Part shown: piece after piece, positions 22,341 through 34,844 of the stretch | Layout: the number at the start of each line of letters is the position of its first letter | How positions within the stretch are numbered: position 1 is the stretch's first letter | Assembly: GCA_905331475.1 (NCBI GenBank) | Contig: CAJNYU010002520.1 | Location: 1-64,000, forward strand | Length of the DNA stretch: 64,000 bases | Source of the DNA: Rotaria socialis | Taxonomy: Eukaryota > Rotifera > Eurotatoria > Philodinida > Philodinidae | Direction of reading: 5' to 3' | Program-made: the position numbers and the translations under genes | Notes under the pieces: generated by a model | The model's input: only the letters and a program-made list of their open reading frames with translations | Told to the model about the DNA's origin: nothing | Databases searched by the model: none

Positions 22341-23633
22341 ATGTCATTTAAATACGAACGATTTCTTATTGACGCTATTGAACGATTTGATTTACGTAAA
22401 ATTATCGATTGCGTTAAACATGGTCATAATATTCATATTAAAAACAATATTGGACAAAATTTACTTATCCATCTACTCAAACAGCAAAAATCTCAGGATC
22501 CTCTATACGAAGCAAAACGCCTTAAAATATTTCAATATTTAATATTAGAATGTAAAATTGACGTAAATATAGTCGATTATTATAATAAAAATCTTTTCAA
22601 TTGGGCAACAAATCTTAATTGTACACAAGAAGCTCTTTATTTACTAGATGCATATCCAGGTGAACTTAATATACTTAAAATAGATAATTTAGGCTTATGT
22701 TCATTACATTATGCAATTGAACATGGAAATGAGGCTATTGTACATGCTATTGTCCGTTATTTTGTTCGATACCGTATAAGATTCGATGTAAAAGATAGCT
22801 ATAACAATACACCAGAAGAATTAGCTGCAAAGCTTGGTTATTTTACTCTGGCAGAATATTTATCTCAAGCAAATAGATCAACAATGATTCTTTCAAGAGA
22901 TATTTCATTTTTACAACATCGTCCATCATTAGATCGATTGAAAACAACGGGAACGTTTCGAGCGAAAACAACACAAACAAATCGATTGAGAACTACAACA
23001 ACACTAAATACAAAAACTAATATGACATCATTATCATCATACGAATCATCAGCTGTATTCGTACTTGATTCATTGGAAATTTATAATTTCATTGAATCGA
23101 GAATCGAGAGAGCAAGAAACTTCAATGATTGGAAAACAGTTGCAAAACTGAGAACATTAACAAAAAGTTTAACTGAAAAAAATTTTCATCTACTACGTAA
23201 GTTTATAAAGAGATCAGCTTTTTGTTTTTCTTTTGACAAATATTTCATGTTTTCAGCTGTACCAACTCTTCAAACTAGTAAAAAGTCAACAGTACCTACT
23301 CGTTCGCAATATCTTCCGAATCGTTTGCCATCAATTAGTGAATCAACACACATGTTACATTTATTAGAACCACAAGTATCGTCATCATATCGTATACCAT
23401 TCGTACCTATTTGTGCAAAGCCAATTGCTCCACTAGTTTTTCATCCAGGACAGCCGCCATCATCAATGCATAAAATGTCCATAGCATCGTCACGTCGAAT
23501 GTCTTCGGTAATGAGTATTCGGAAACGTGATTCAAATACAACTCAATCGAGTTTTGGAGCAAGACGAGAAAGTACAACTCGTTTATCTTTCACACGAACT
23601 AATAAACAAACTAAACAACCAATGGTTGCATGA
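22341..23633 (+). CDS. ankyrin-repeat protein
   Basis: The first ATG is at 22341. The frame stays open to 23633 (430 residues), but a GT-AG intron of 60 bases at 23197..23256 (GTAAGT to TTTCAG) is very likely, giving 410 residues from 22341..23196 and 23257..23633. Because the intron is a multiple of three with no stop, retention would add 20 residues without a frameshift. Residues about 1-185 hold several ankyrin repeats, clearest at GLCSLHYAIEHGNEAIVHAI and NNTPEELAAKLGYFTLAEYL. The C-terminal half is basic and Ser/Thr-rich with no known domain. Ankyrin repeats mediate protein binding; the partner is unknown, and I cannot assign an orthologue. Confidence 0.75.
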   Translation: MSFKYERFLIDAIERFDLRKIIDCVKHGHNIHIKNNIGQNLLIHLLKQQKSQDPLYEAKRLKIFQYLILECKIDVNIVDYYNKNLFNWATNLNCTQEALYLLDAYPGELNILKIDNLGLCSLHYAIEHGNEAIVHAIVRYFVRYRIRFDVKDSYNNTPEELAAKLGYFTLAEYLSQANRSTMILSRDISFLQHRPSLDRLKTTGTFRAKTTQTNRLRTTTTLNTKTNMTSLSSYESSAVFVLDSLEIYNFIESRIERARNFNDWKTVAKLRTLTKSLTEKNFHLLRKFIKRSAFCFSFDKYFMFSAVPTLQTSKKSTVPTRSQYLPNRLPSISESTHMLHLLEPQVSSSYRIPFVPICAKPIAPLVFHPGQPPSSMHKMSIASSRRMSSVMSIRKRDSNTTQSSFGARRESTTRLSFTRTNKQTKQPMVA

Positions 23634-24372
23634 CATTTTTCAGATGTTTCGTAAGTGCATTAAGAGTATCGCGCACGAAAAAAAAATATATAGACATATA
23701 TAATTGCAGCTCCGGATTAAGTGAAAAAACCAAAAATTTCATTCAATTGATTTCTTTTGTTAAGTAAAAGAATCAAATATTGAATCGTTATTGATATACT
23801 TTTGAGAGATTCTTTGTTTTTCTCTAATTACTCAGAAGTGTAAAAGAACAATATATTGAAAGACGCCAACAAATTTTGAAATCATTCTGTTTTTCGTTGT
23901 TGTTTTTTTATTTTATTTTCATTTTTGAACAATTTATGTATTTATTTATGTTGCAATAAAAGTAATGAAGAAAAAAAAATGAAATTATATTTTACTAGAT
24001 GAAACAGGGTCAACGTTCGTCCTCTTCAACTCAAGAGACCCTAGAACTACTGACGAAAAATGTTCTTTTTTTATATCAGTAATTTATTCTGCAAAAGTGG
24101 GCTCTTCTAATTTATATATTTTTCCATACGTCATCGATCTAAATTGTAAGGCGATTGTTTTTCGCTTTAAAGAATTATCATTCATTGCCTGTATTTCTAT
24201 CATCTATCCTTACTAAAACAAAGTATTTCTTCACATTCAAGTCGGGTATTATACATCAGTTAACAAATTTTATAGAAGGGTCATCTAACATATTTTCTTC
24301 TTCTAATAAATTTTTTTTTTATCAAATAAGAAAAAATTGAAATTATTCTAAAATCCTAGTAATGATTTCGAC
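23634..24372. other. 3' flank and spacer
   Basis: AT-rich DNA after the ankyrin gene with a likely AATAAA near 23956. A 61-codon frame near 24155 is low in complexity and not called. The left copy of the hAT target duplication lies at 24365-24372. Confidence 0.35.
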
Positions 24373-24785
24373 TAGGGATGTCAATTTACAGTTCATTTAA
24401 TTTAAATTTAAAAAAATTGTTTGGATGGATACACATCATTGCTATGAGGGAAATACGTGACTTTAACAGTAGTAAATACTAAATGAAAGGAGAACTTAAT
24501 ATTTTAGGTTAATATTTGTTCATAATAGTCAAAATTTCCTGTACAGATTATGTAGGATTCGTCATATTTCTTGTTCAAAATACCGGGATACTCCTAAAAA
24601 TATATTTAATAGCATAATTCGTAGAAACTTTAACTTTAGAAAAAAAGGAAACATACTCAAATTTGACTTTAAATAGTAGCAATCAAGGCAAAAACTATGT
24701 TTATCTACTAGCTTTCAAAATTTAACTAATTTGAAATTCAAACAATTTAATTTAAATTTAGTTAAATTTAAATGTGACACCCCTA
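24373..24785. mobile_element. hAT MITE with perfect 8-bp target duplication
   Basis: The ends are TAGGGATGTCA (left) and, inverted, TAGGGGTGTCA (right). The 8 bases ATTTCGAC lie immediately outside each end, at 24365-24372 and 24786-24793, without mismatch. This defines the insertion exactly and matches the hAT superfamily. The 413-bp body is AT-rich and non-coding. The perfect duplication suggests a fairly recent insertion. Confidence 0.85.
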
Positions 24786-24985
24786 ATTTCGACTACAACT
24801 GGTAGGGTAGGTTTGAGTGTAAAATAACTTTCGAATCAATTATAATCTGATCTCAAAACATTAATTCAAATTTTGATTTTGACAAATTAATTAATAAAAG
24901 GTTATCTTCAAACTGCATATTAATATTTGTCAGCTATTTAAAGATGAATGTTTACTCCGGGCAACAAACTCTTATTAAAAATCCA

Positions 24986-25845
24986 TACATGTGAGCCAAT
25001 TTATTGATCTGATATAATCATTCAGCAGATCTATATATGTGATGCACTAAGATGTGATTACTGCATTTGGTCTTCTCTGATATACGTGTAGAAATGGATA
25101 GGAAGAAAAAGTTGCTGTGGCATAATTCATTATAGATCACCGAACGAAAAGTACATATTCTCTACTTTTAAAGTGCATCTAATTTTCCACTTCGATATAG
25201 TATTACACTACTAAATGCAATCTATCGTTCTTATTCTATTTGGCGTCTGATTAAATTAAAATCTCCAGACTTTCGACATTTCCTGATCTTATTCAGTCAA
25301 GAGATTATCTTTTCGCGATCCCTGTCAAATTCAAACTTAGGAACTAGAAGTCACGTCTCGAGCTAACATCATTAGAGTCGAAATCATGCCATAAGAAACG
25401 AATTTCAAAAGAATTTCGCTTCAAAAATCAAGTGAGCTCTTGTGTTTTGTAGAGGATTCTACAGAAAATTCTAGATTATAGCCATCATGCTAACTCAAAA
25501 ACTAAAACAAGCAACATAGTTGAAAAGAGCACATCTTGTTCTACTTGAAACAGTCAAAACTTATTTGAAAAAAAGTATCCTAAAAACATTAGGACTTAAC
25601 ATACGATAGATTGCATTTAGTAGCGTGATACTATATCGAAGTTGAAGATTAGATGCGCTTTAAAAGTAGAGAATATATATTTTTCGTTCGGTGATCTATA
25701 ATGAATTATGCCACAGCAACGTTTTCTTCCTATCCATTTCTACACGTATATCAGAGAAGACCAAATGCAGTGATCACATCTTAATGCATCACATATATAG
25801 ATCTACTGAATGATTATATCAGATCAATAAATTGGCTCACATGTA
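24986..25845. mobile_element. 860-bp foldback element, possible Tc1/mariner type
   Basis: Arms of about 250 bases (24986-25235 and 25600-25845) are inverted copies, with a spacer of about 360 bases. The outer ends read CATGTGAGCCAATTTATTGA in inverted orientation, each flanked by TA, which fits TA-targeting Tc1/mariner elements. The arms are roughly 95 percent identical by eye. No transposase frame is present. The spacer shows no gene. Confidence 0.75.
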
Positions 25846-28525
25846 AAAAGAAAAGTTAATTTCTTTATGTCGGATATTGGAGGGTCTAAAATTTTGCCAT
25901 CCCTTAGACATTCAACTTTTTCGCTGGTAAATAGTCAGATTAGAATTTTATTTGCTATAAAATGGCATCGCATATGAAATTTTAAGATTCTGCAGATATC
26001 AGTTTAATTCTTACTGTTGACATTAATATTAAATCCAATCATTGATCAAGGAATTCTCTTAATTATTTAATTAATTTTTGCCTCGATACAATGTCCATCA
26101 TTTAGTTTATAAAGAATATTTAATATTCTGAAATAATCTTTAATCTTTCAGTTATTCCTTCAGAGATATGCTACATTTTGAAAGTATTCTTTAACTAGAC
26201 GCGATATGGACGCTTCTTTAGGAATGTCCTAATTTCCTGGTTTTGTCTACAAAAACTTGTACCGACAAAGGCCATAATAAGAAGAATTTTTTCCCGATGG
26301 AAATTTGCTATTATTTTGAAAAAATCGATAACTACATTATTTGAATAGAAATCAGCTGAGAATATAAAAAAAAATACTTTTTAGAATACTCAATGTTCAT
26401 TTCGATTTATGTCATGCACATGGTCGCTAGTCGAAAGAGCTTAATTACTAGACGTTACGTGTCCTTAAAAGTCCAATAAAATTATCATTCTTATACGTAT
26501 ATTATTTGTCCTTGATAGATAAGTGCTTTTCGTGGATATTTTAGATTGGCTTGAAGGTTGTTAATTTTTTTTTTGCAAAACTATCACTTATAGAGGTACT
26601 TTCTCAGTATTATTTCAATTAAAGGAGAAAAAAAACTATATACGGAAATTATCAAATGAATTCATTAGCTCACACATGATTTATTAATTAAAAATAAGAA
26701 AACGGTCACGATTGAATCGGCTATTTCGCTGTAATTAAGAAAACAACTATTGCTGTTTTAATAATTAATAATAATAATTAACAAAAAAAAAGGACAATTT
26801 ACATAATTTGACATTTGATAAAAATCTTCAATCTTTTCATTTCATTAAAGAAATAAAATAAAAAAAAGAGCCCATTTTCACATTATCATAAATTGATTAA
26901 AAATAGAAGAAGACGAAGAAAAAAAAACGATGCTATGTGTCATCATAGAATCTTTTCATTTTTGACGATAATTGAAATAAAATACCTAAAGAAAGGAAAA
27001 ACGACAACTTGTCAATTTGATAATGATTGAAAATAATATTATAAGATAGGTCACACCGTTAATGAAAATAAAGAGCTCTGCTCTCTAATTTAGTTAGCAA
27101 ATCAATAGACTAGTGAAAGTGTATATTCGATTATAGTGCTGAATTTAATCTTCGCTTTATATTAACTAAGATATAAAATCACACATCATGTCAGGAAATT
27201 GCTGTTGACAGCAGTAGACTAACGAAATAGCTAATCATTGAAGGAGCAAATAGACTTCACGCTTTTATTCATTTGATTAAAAAAATTTGATCTCGAAATG
27301 AAAAAAAAGACAAATTTCCGGTAGAACATTATCATTAAATGATCAATATCAATGAAACAAACTGTATGTTGCATGTTATAGATAACAAGAATCAGGTGAG
27401 AAAAGCCTTATACATAGCTACATGTAATGATGATGTTAATTGTCAACGACAAGGTTCATTCTTTCTATTTCTTTTTCTTTATAGTTTTGTCATCATCATC
27501 ATGTCATTTTTGTATGACGATGAAAGAAACGAGCTTGACTCATTAAAGCTAATTGACTTTTCACACAGCAGGATTGAGAAATAAAACTGTCCGTACAGAA
27601 ACTGCTAATTAAAATCAAGTAGACTCAATCACATCAAAAAGCAAGATGTAGAAGAAAAAAGACGTCATCCACTTAATCTCAATCTATGCCCAGCAGATGT
27701 ATCGGTGTTTAGCCATTGAGAGATACTTGTCTGTCTTTTTTTTTCTTATTCTTCTTCTTCTTCTTGTCTTGTTAACAAATCGAATTTTTTTCATCTAATT
27801 TGATCAACATTAAATACAGACAATCAATGCGTGATGATGCATTATCTTGCTATTTTACTTAAGTGACCATCATGGGACTAGTTTATGAAACAAAGGAATA
27901 AGAAATCATAGTCAATAAAGATATTTTAATTTATGTTTTCTTTTATGCGAGGTAAAAGACTTTTATAAATCGATTAAAAGATGTAAAATCAATTTTGTTA
28001 AGGTTTTGATTGAATTAACCTTCAATTTATTTGTTTTCTCATGTAAAAAAGCTTACCATTAATATTAAATTTTCTTTTCTTGTTTTTTATGTCTATATGA
28101 AAAAAATTCATTTATTTTCTAATACATCGATTCAATTTGCTGACAGAAATGTTAAAGTAATGACGATGATCATTGGTTGTGCCAGTCTATAATTACATCC
28201 GCCTTTACTATTCGTCCTGTCGTTGAGTTTTTGACGAATAGGAACAAAATTAATAGAGAGAAAGAAGAAAAAGAAGGAAAGAAAGGGTGACGTTGTTGAT
28301 TAATGTTTTGCTTCTCTCTTCTTTTTCTGCTCATTTTACGTTCTTTTTCTTTTTTGTCGCCGTTGTCGTTGCACTACCACCCCCCATTCATCACGGCCAT
28401 TATTAGATTATTCATTAAATAAATTAAAAAAACAACGGAGTAGCGCAAAGAGAGAAAAAATAAGAGAATACTCATCATTATTACTATTACTACAGGCAAA
28501 CGAACACAAAAAGAAAATAGATAGA
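25846..28525. other. Rax upstream region
   Basis: A long AT-rich stretch before the Rax gene with no coding sequence I can support. An ATG-started 81-codon frame at 27339..27584 has hydrophobic and Asp/Glu-rich parts but no recognisable motif. Poly-T and TTC runs near 27740-27770 and 28310-28360 are simple sequence. Cis-regulatory elements for Rax probably lie here but none can be named. Confidence 0.35.
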
Positions 28526-29864
28526 ATGAAAAGTAGTACACACAAGACGTTGTCGACAAATTCTATTTCAATGATTCCACCAACAAATGATGATTTGAAA
28601 GCCATCCATTCAATAGAAGCTATTCTAGGTATTAAAAATTTGGATGGTCATCATCATCATCATCATCAACAACACCGTCAACAATACCCTCAACAGCATT
28701 TGTTTCCTCCTTCTCATCGTATGTCATCATCAAAATTTAATCAACAAAAGTTTCTGGATAAAAAACGAAGTTCCAATGAACTTTATCCTGATAGTAAGTG
28801 ATCAGAAAATAAAATAAAATAAAATGATATGCTTGTTTTCATTCTCAAATAGGTAAAGCTATTCGTCGTACGAATACTGATATTGATGTTTTGAGTACTA
28901 GTAAATGTAACGGTAATTCAGAAGATGAAGTCGACGATTTAGACGATGATGATAATGACAGTGACGATCGATTGTTATCAAATCAACAAAATAATTCAAA
29001 AAAGAAACATCGTCGAAATCGTACAACATTTACAACATTTCAATTACATGAGCTTGAACGAGCTTTTGAAAAATCTCGTATGATGGGTTTTTGTTTAATT
29101 ATATTAATTATTCTTGATTGATTCTATTTTATCTTATAGACTATCCTGATGTTTACAATAGAGAGGAATTAGCAGGCAAAATTAGTTTACCAGAAGTGCG
29201 AGTACAAGTTTGGTAAGATATTTTAAAATCTATAAAAAATAGAATTCTCTCCTCAAAAGTGTTCTCTGATTAAAGTTATATATAATTTAAGAATGAGAAC
29301 TTAACGTAGATGATTATATATATATAGATAAGAGTCTCATTTCCATATAATAATCCTATGAAATTCAATTAAAGGTTTCAAAATCGTCGTGCGAAATGGC
29401 GTCGACAAGAGAAAGCTGAAGCAAGTACATTAAAGATAAATCCTGATTTTCCCATGTCAAGTTTTCCTCCAACATCTCGACCAACAAATCCTTCGTCGTC
29501 ATCCCCTGGTTCATCAACACTACCATTGGATCCATGGCTTGTTTCATCCTTCGCAACATCATCATATTCAACAAATACAAATGGTTCTCATAATTCAAAT
29601 AATATACCGTTTTTTCCAACAAATTGTAATGTATCCTCCCTTTATTCATCGTCGGCATATCCAACTTCCCCACCATTTCATCATTCATATGGTTCATTTT
29701 CTTCAGACACCAATGATATGATCAATGAAGCAACAAATTTAAATCCAAATAATAATGTTAATTCAATTGCTCATTTACGTATTAAAGCCAAAGAATATAT
29801 GAGTGCCATTATTGGGACAACCAATAGTACAAAAAATCATCTCCTATGGCCTCAAGGTGTATGA
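28526..29864 (+). CDS. rax: retinal homeobox protein Rax/Rx (paired-class homeodomain)
   Basis: Four exons, 28526..28793, 28853..29077, 29140..29212 and 29375..29864, agree in phase and give 351 residues. An octapeptide, HSIEAILG, lies at about 28-35. The homeodomain at about 142-201 starts after [11 protein letters not shown] and runs through [20 protein letters not shown] to [14 protein letters not shown]. An OAR motif near the C-terminus contains [13 protein letters not shown]. This order and the near-identity of the homeodomain to Rax/Rx identify the family. Residue 50 is Gln (WFQNRR), as in Rax. Rax acts in the nucleus in anterior neural and eye or photoreceptor specification. The N-terminus has a His/Gln run (residues about 46-65) and an acidic Asp run precedes the homeodomain. 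Introns interrupt the homeodomain at two positions. Confidence 0.93.
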
Positions 29865-30351
29865 GAACATAAGATTTTTCTTTTCTTTCTTTTTTCTTTT
29901 CATTTTTTTTTTTTTTGGTTTGAAATTATGTGCATAAACAGAGAATTTCCCATTGTATTGCTAAGATTTGTTTTCTTTATACACGTATATATTAAATATG
30001 ATTTAATGAATTAGCCATGTATTTCTATAAACATTATTTTCTTTCTTGCCTTCTTTTGATTCATTTGTTTTAGCACCTGTGCATTTAAAAAAAAGAAAAG
30101 GAAAAAAATAGAGAGACGAAGGTAAGTCGATCTAATAAAATAATTGCTGCCAGACGTTGCCATCATTTCTTATTTTTACTAATTCATTGTGAATATAATG
30201 ACGATCAATTTTGCATATATGTATATTGCAAGCAGTTAGATGCACGCGATGAGATTAATAGAAAGGCACAAGACCGACTACGGAGAGTAAATAAAAATAA
30301 AAAAAGAATAAACGAAACTTCAAATATTATTGCTTCAATTAACGACACGCT
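29865..30351. other. Rax 3' flank
   Basis: T-rich 3' untranslated sequence and AT-rich spacer. A 45-codon open stretch on the plus strand (about 30230-30368) looks coding but has no start and ends at a stop, overlapping the tentative small gene that follows. Confidence 0.3.
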
Positions 30352-30692
30352 ATGTCAATTGTCTATATAGAGGATTCACCTATGTCTTTGTCCTATTCAA
30401 ATATGAACAATTTTCTGCTCGAATGGATTGATGAGATAAAAAGAAATAATACAGATGATAGGTCAATTGTGTGTTGATTACTTCATCATCATCACACCAT
30501 ATTCAGATGATAATTGATTTCGACTATGCTATTGATTTGTTATCAAGAGAAATTTCTTTAGATGAACATTCAATACATACCTTTTTGTCACACAATGATG
30601 ATGATAATGGACCCAAGGGCAATAGAAAACGAATTCTCAAGAGATATTGTAAAGAACAATTAGAAAAGAAACAATTTTTTAAACATAGATGA
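30352..30692 (+). CDS. possible small two-exon gene, unknown product
   Basis: A tentative model has exons 30352..30468 and 30507..30692, phase 0, giving 100 residues. The first exon has ATG and reads NFLLEWIDEIKRNN. The second contains DYAIDLLSREISLDEHSIHT and a basic C-terminus (GNRKRILKRYCKEQLEKKQF). The sequence looks like soluble helical protein. The intron would be only 38 bases, short even for this genome, and no family is recognised. The second exon alone is open over 62 codons. Treat the whole model as weak until transcripts are seen. Confidence 0.3.
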
Positions 30693-32498
30693 GGTTTTTT
30701 TCTTCGTCTTCTTCTACGATTATCGGAGGGAAGTTTTTTTTAATTCTTTTTCTAGCATTCATATGATTAAATATGAAGTAATTATATATTTATTAATCAA
30801 AAAAATTAATTAGAAAAATTTATTTGTATTATATCTAACGAAAAATGTTCGTTGTTTTCGTCTTGTAGATTTTCAATAGCGAATGCCGTTGATACGTCAG
30901 AAAAAGTGAGCGTTCTTCTGATAGGATGAACTCAAGAATTCAGGAAATAATTTTTAAAGTATTCTGCTTGAATGAAAATCACTGAGAAAAGACGTTTTTA
31001 TAAGTTATGTCACATAATTATCCAGTAACACAGCAACATACGCTCTATTCAACGATCATGAAAGCGTCTGGGCGAGTTCACCTCGTTTTCTTCCAAATTA
31101 TGAGGTACGAGCGAAAGTAACAAAATGTTTACGCTCTGTATTTTTCATTTCCAAAATTATATAAAAGAAACTATAAACAATGATAATGAAGATAATTTTA
31201 TTCTTTCACTGAATGATATTGGGAAGTAGCTTCATTTACAAGACGTGCATGTTAGGAAAACAGTAAATCATTTAAGATTTTCGATACAAATGTCATCATA
31301 GGTGGAGGGTATGCATTATCTATTTATATAACAGATTAGGAAAATCCGGTAAAATTATTTAAAGTATGACATTTTCTTTCATTCAACAATATGGAATAGA
31401 AAGCATGCTCTTTAAAAATAAAACTTTTCATCAATTATATATTTATATTTAATTAAAATAGTATTGTTTATCAATCATCATCATTTATTATGTATTTTTT
31501 CCTCTCAGTAGGACTAAATTTAGTTTCGATCATTTATCTTTCACTATTTGAGTCACATACAGAAAAAAACCACGTAAATGTTTCATTTAAGAAAATTAGC
31601 TTTTCTCCGGGTACGATTTATTTCTATTACACAACCAATGATGACAGTTATTTGTAGCTAATTAAAAGAAATATGCTGTTAGTAAAATGACTGGTTAGAA
31701 AAACAATCCAGTAAGATGACCTTGATTTAAATATATTCTATGAAATTATCGTAAAGAAAATTATGCCAAAAAGCTTACCTATTAAACTAATTATTTATCA
31801 CTTTAACTTTTTGAGTTAAATTGAATATATGCTGAAGTGTAATTATAATTATGCATGCGATTTTTATTTTCTTAATTAATGTAAAAGAATAATTTTTTCT
31901 TCTGGATTTAACTGTAATTTCATATAATGAAGGGAATTATATTATTCTAATTGCTCAATGGCAGTCGATTCATTGATTAAAAATATTGGTCAATTTTCTT
32001 GATAGTATTTCTCAATTTCGTTGATACTTCTGGTTATATCATGATACTTTATTCTGTTATTAGAAAACTATCTGAAAATAGAGTGTTCTATTTGGCAAGC
32101 AATGGCAACTGTTAGGCCTATGTACACTGAAGTTAAAACATGAATTGCAGTATAAAAAGTAAATTTTGTGGTTTATGATGTTTTTCTATCGACAGTTGTG
32201 TTCTCACACCAACTGAAGAATATTTAAGGTTTGCGAATTATGATCGTAAGCGAGCAAAAGTACTATCGACGTTCTCTCTACTATTTTCTAATCTGTTTTC
32301 TGACATGAATACGAAGAATCTCAGCATAAAGCGACCTCATCTAGCTTATATAGTTCCACGAGATGTTCCATTAAGACGACGGCGACACAATATACCTTTC
32401 AGTTTCTATTCTATTGGTTGACTAATGATCAATCAGAGTGTAACTAGACATTATTATTTACAAACGAGAAAAAAAATAGAAGTATTTTGAATGATAAT
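30693..32498. other. intergenic spacer
   Basis: AT-rich DNA between Rax/the small candidate gene and the SSX2IP-like gene. No inverted-repeat element, RNA gene or coding region was found. Confidence 0.35.
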
Positions 32499-34752
32499 AT
32501 GAATGATTTAGATCTATTTTCAAATTCTCCTTTATTAAATCTCACAGGTCATCAACATGAACCACCAATCTACAGTTCAACACCACTTGTTGTCGCAGAA
32601 AAGCCACTGTGTTCATCGACTTCATCGAGTTTTTTTCTTCCGATAACAGAAAATACTCAAAATAGTGAACAATTAATCAAATTAAATGAAGTTTGTTTTC
32701 ACTAAACGTTCGACATTTCATTAGATTTGATTTTATTCTAGGATCTTTGTTTACTTGGCCTATTTGATTTTGTTCCAAAAACAATAAATATCGATCAAAC
32801 AGCTTCAGTATGTCGTCAACTGGTAAAAAATTATAATAAACTAGCACATGATAAACATGTATTATATGAAAAATTAAAAAAAATTGAAACCGATCAAGTT
32901 AAATATGAAAAACGAGAAGATACTATTAAAAATAATATCGATTGTCTTCAAACAACAAAAGAACGTTTATCAGATCATATTCAACAGTATGAAACGAAAA
33001 TCAATCAGCTGACACAAGCTATCCAAACAAAAGATAAAGAAGTTCGTAAAATATAAATATGAATTCCTTGTTCAAAATCTGAACGAGTTTTTTAGATTCG
33101 TCGTTTAAATCAAATATTCAATCAACAAAGCGCCATTGCTAAACATCAATATAGAACGTTAGAAAAACAAATGGATAAATTAAAGGAACGAATTTTGAAC
33201 TTTGAAAAAAATCGGTAATTATTCTTTTAATAGATGGAATTAATTGAAGTAGAAAAAAAAACACATTGTCATCATTCGTTTTATGCGTAATTAGCCATGA
33301 GAAATCCGTGAGTAGCAACATCATAGAATAGTAATAATACTTCTCAGAATTGAACACATAGACGATCATTTGAGAGTACACTATCGTATTATATATTTTT
33401 CATATCGTTGATCCTGCAAGCATCTATGTGGACAGGACATTCAATCTGAGAATTATCGTTTAATCTACACTAAAAATGAATGCCATGTGTGTGTGTGTCT
33501 ACCAATGATTTTTCTTTAAGACATTGAGAAAACATTACCTCTTCATTTCTTCGTAAATCTTTTCGTCAATTTTCCATTATTTTGTAGAAAATAAAAATCA
33601 CCAAAAGAGTTTATTCGTTTGGAGGAAGGAAATGTGAAGAATTAAAAGTTAATGTAATTGCTATCAACAGCACTATTCATATCGAATGTGAACATGATGA
33701 TCAATCATGACATAAAATAGATTAGTAACAGAAGTCCGATTGCAATACTTGATCTTGCAAAAATACAAAATAAAAAAAGCGAATACCTCTTTAAGAATGA
33801 CTTCGGCCAGTACAAGTAGTTTTTGTTTGAATTGAAAACTAAGAGAAAAAAAATCCTATGAATAGGTTTCCAATAACTAGAATTATTGATCCAGTTTTAT
33901 TAATTTCAATTGAAACAATAAAGTTTTTGTTTAATCAAATACATCGATAACGTTATTTTTATCTAGACCAACACCTTCAACCATCGACTATCCGTCTCCT
34001 TTACTATTGAATGAATCAATACCATCATCATCAACAACAACACTATCATCGTCTTCTACTGAGTATGTAGAATAAATAAAACTTTTCTGTGTTTCGATTG
34101 AACATTTTGTTTTTCATTTAAAGAGCATTATTAAAAAAAATCTGTCATGACTACGATCAAAAACATCGTTTATTAATGATTGAAAATGAACAATTACGGC
34201 AATGTGTTGTTGAGATTCATCGACAACTTGAACGTCTATTACTTCTACATCGAAATCCAACAGAAGCATTTATTGAAATGAATAGTAATGAAGGATCATT
34301 TGAAACACGTTCGTTGTTATTGTTCATTTCATTAATTTTATTTTAGAATAATTCGTTTTTTAGAAATAATGTATTTACCATGTGATGCTGTTAATGAAAT
34401 AGTTCAACGTTATTTTTCTAAAATTTACGATCAACTCGATCGATATATGTTACATACAAATCCTGTTCGCCAATTGTCAACAGCTTCATCTGATGATAAA
34501 GTTCGTTTAATTCTTCGAAAACAGTGACTCGGAAAATCATTCGACTAGGGTTATTTGGTTCATCGAAAAAATCTACGGCTTGAAAAGTTAGAAGTGATTC
34601 TCTTAACGATGAGTACAAACGAGAAAAAAAATAAACCTAGTCGAATAAGTTTCGAAATCACTGTCTATGTTGAACGATTTAAAATTTAATCTTTGGTTTT
34701 TAAGGATATCAAGAAACCAACAAGTTTACAAGATCATTTTCTTCCGTCTTAG
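32499..34752 (+). CDS. ssx2ip: ADIP/SSX2IP-like coiled-coil centriolar satellite protein
   Basis: Seven exons, 32499..32690, 32742..33041, 33096..33214, 33967..34062, 34124..34308, 34364..34500 and 34705..34752, join in phase to give 358 residues. The middle is a long coiled coil. The stretch ending KQMDKLKERIL matches the ADIP signature (KEREYNKLKERLHQL in human SSX2IP). The later ENEQLRQCVVEIHRQLERLL aligns with [20 protein letters not shown], and LPCDAVNEIV with LSCDTVREQL. SSX2IP/Msd1 proteins anchor microtubules at centrosomes and centriolar satellites and bind afadin and alpha-actinin. The vertebrate protein is about 600 residues, so this one is shorter at the C-terminus. Donors of the unusual form GTTCG are used at least three times. 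The last intron contains a small MITE; reading through it would end the protein at 34527. Confidence 0.75.
34521..34664. mobile_element. 144-bp MITE in the last intron of the SSX2IP-like gene
   Basis: The ends ACAGTGA-YTCGRAAA pair as inverted repeats, and the arms continue for about 36 bases on each side (ATTCGACTAGG is shared). No target duplication is clear. The insertion lies between a GTTCGT donor at 34501 and an acceptor ending at 34704. Its first bases, CAGTGA, supply an in-frame stop if the intron is not removed. Likely a hAT- or Mutator-like short element; the family is unresolved. Confidence 0.65.
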
Positions 34753-34844
34753 TGTCAAATAAATTTTTTATTTAATAAAACAATTTTTTTCCGTCCGTAA
34801 GATATTGAATAGAAAAAGTGAAACATTTCCTTTTTAGATTTACA

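Noticed and set aside
27339-27584. 81-codon plus-strand frame upstream of Rax
   Set aside because: It has an ATG, but the composition is mixed and hydrophobic with no domain, and no adjacent exon was seen. Kept only as a note in the upstream region.
28374-28605. Minus-strand hydrophobic frames over the Rax start
   Set aside because: They are antisense to the Rax leader and first exon and are made of pyrimidine-rich sequence.
30230-30368. Open stretch reading as a basic helical peptide after Rax
   Set aside because: It has no start codon, ends in a stop and overlaps the tentative small gene in another frame. No matching splice partner was found.
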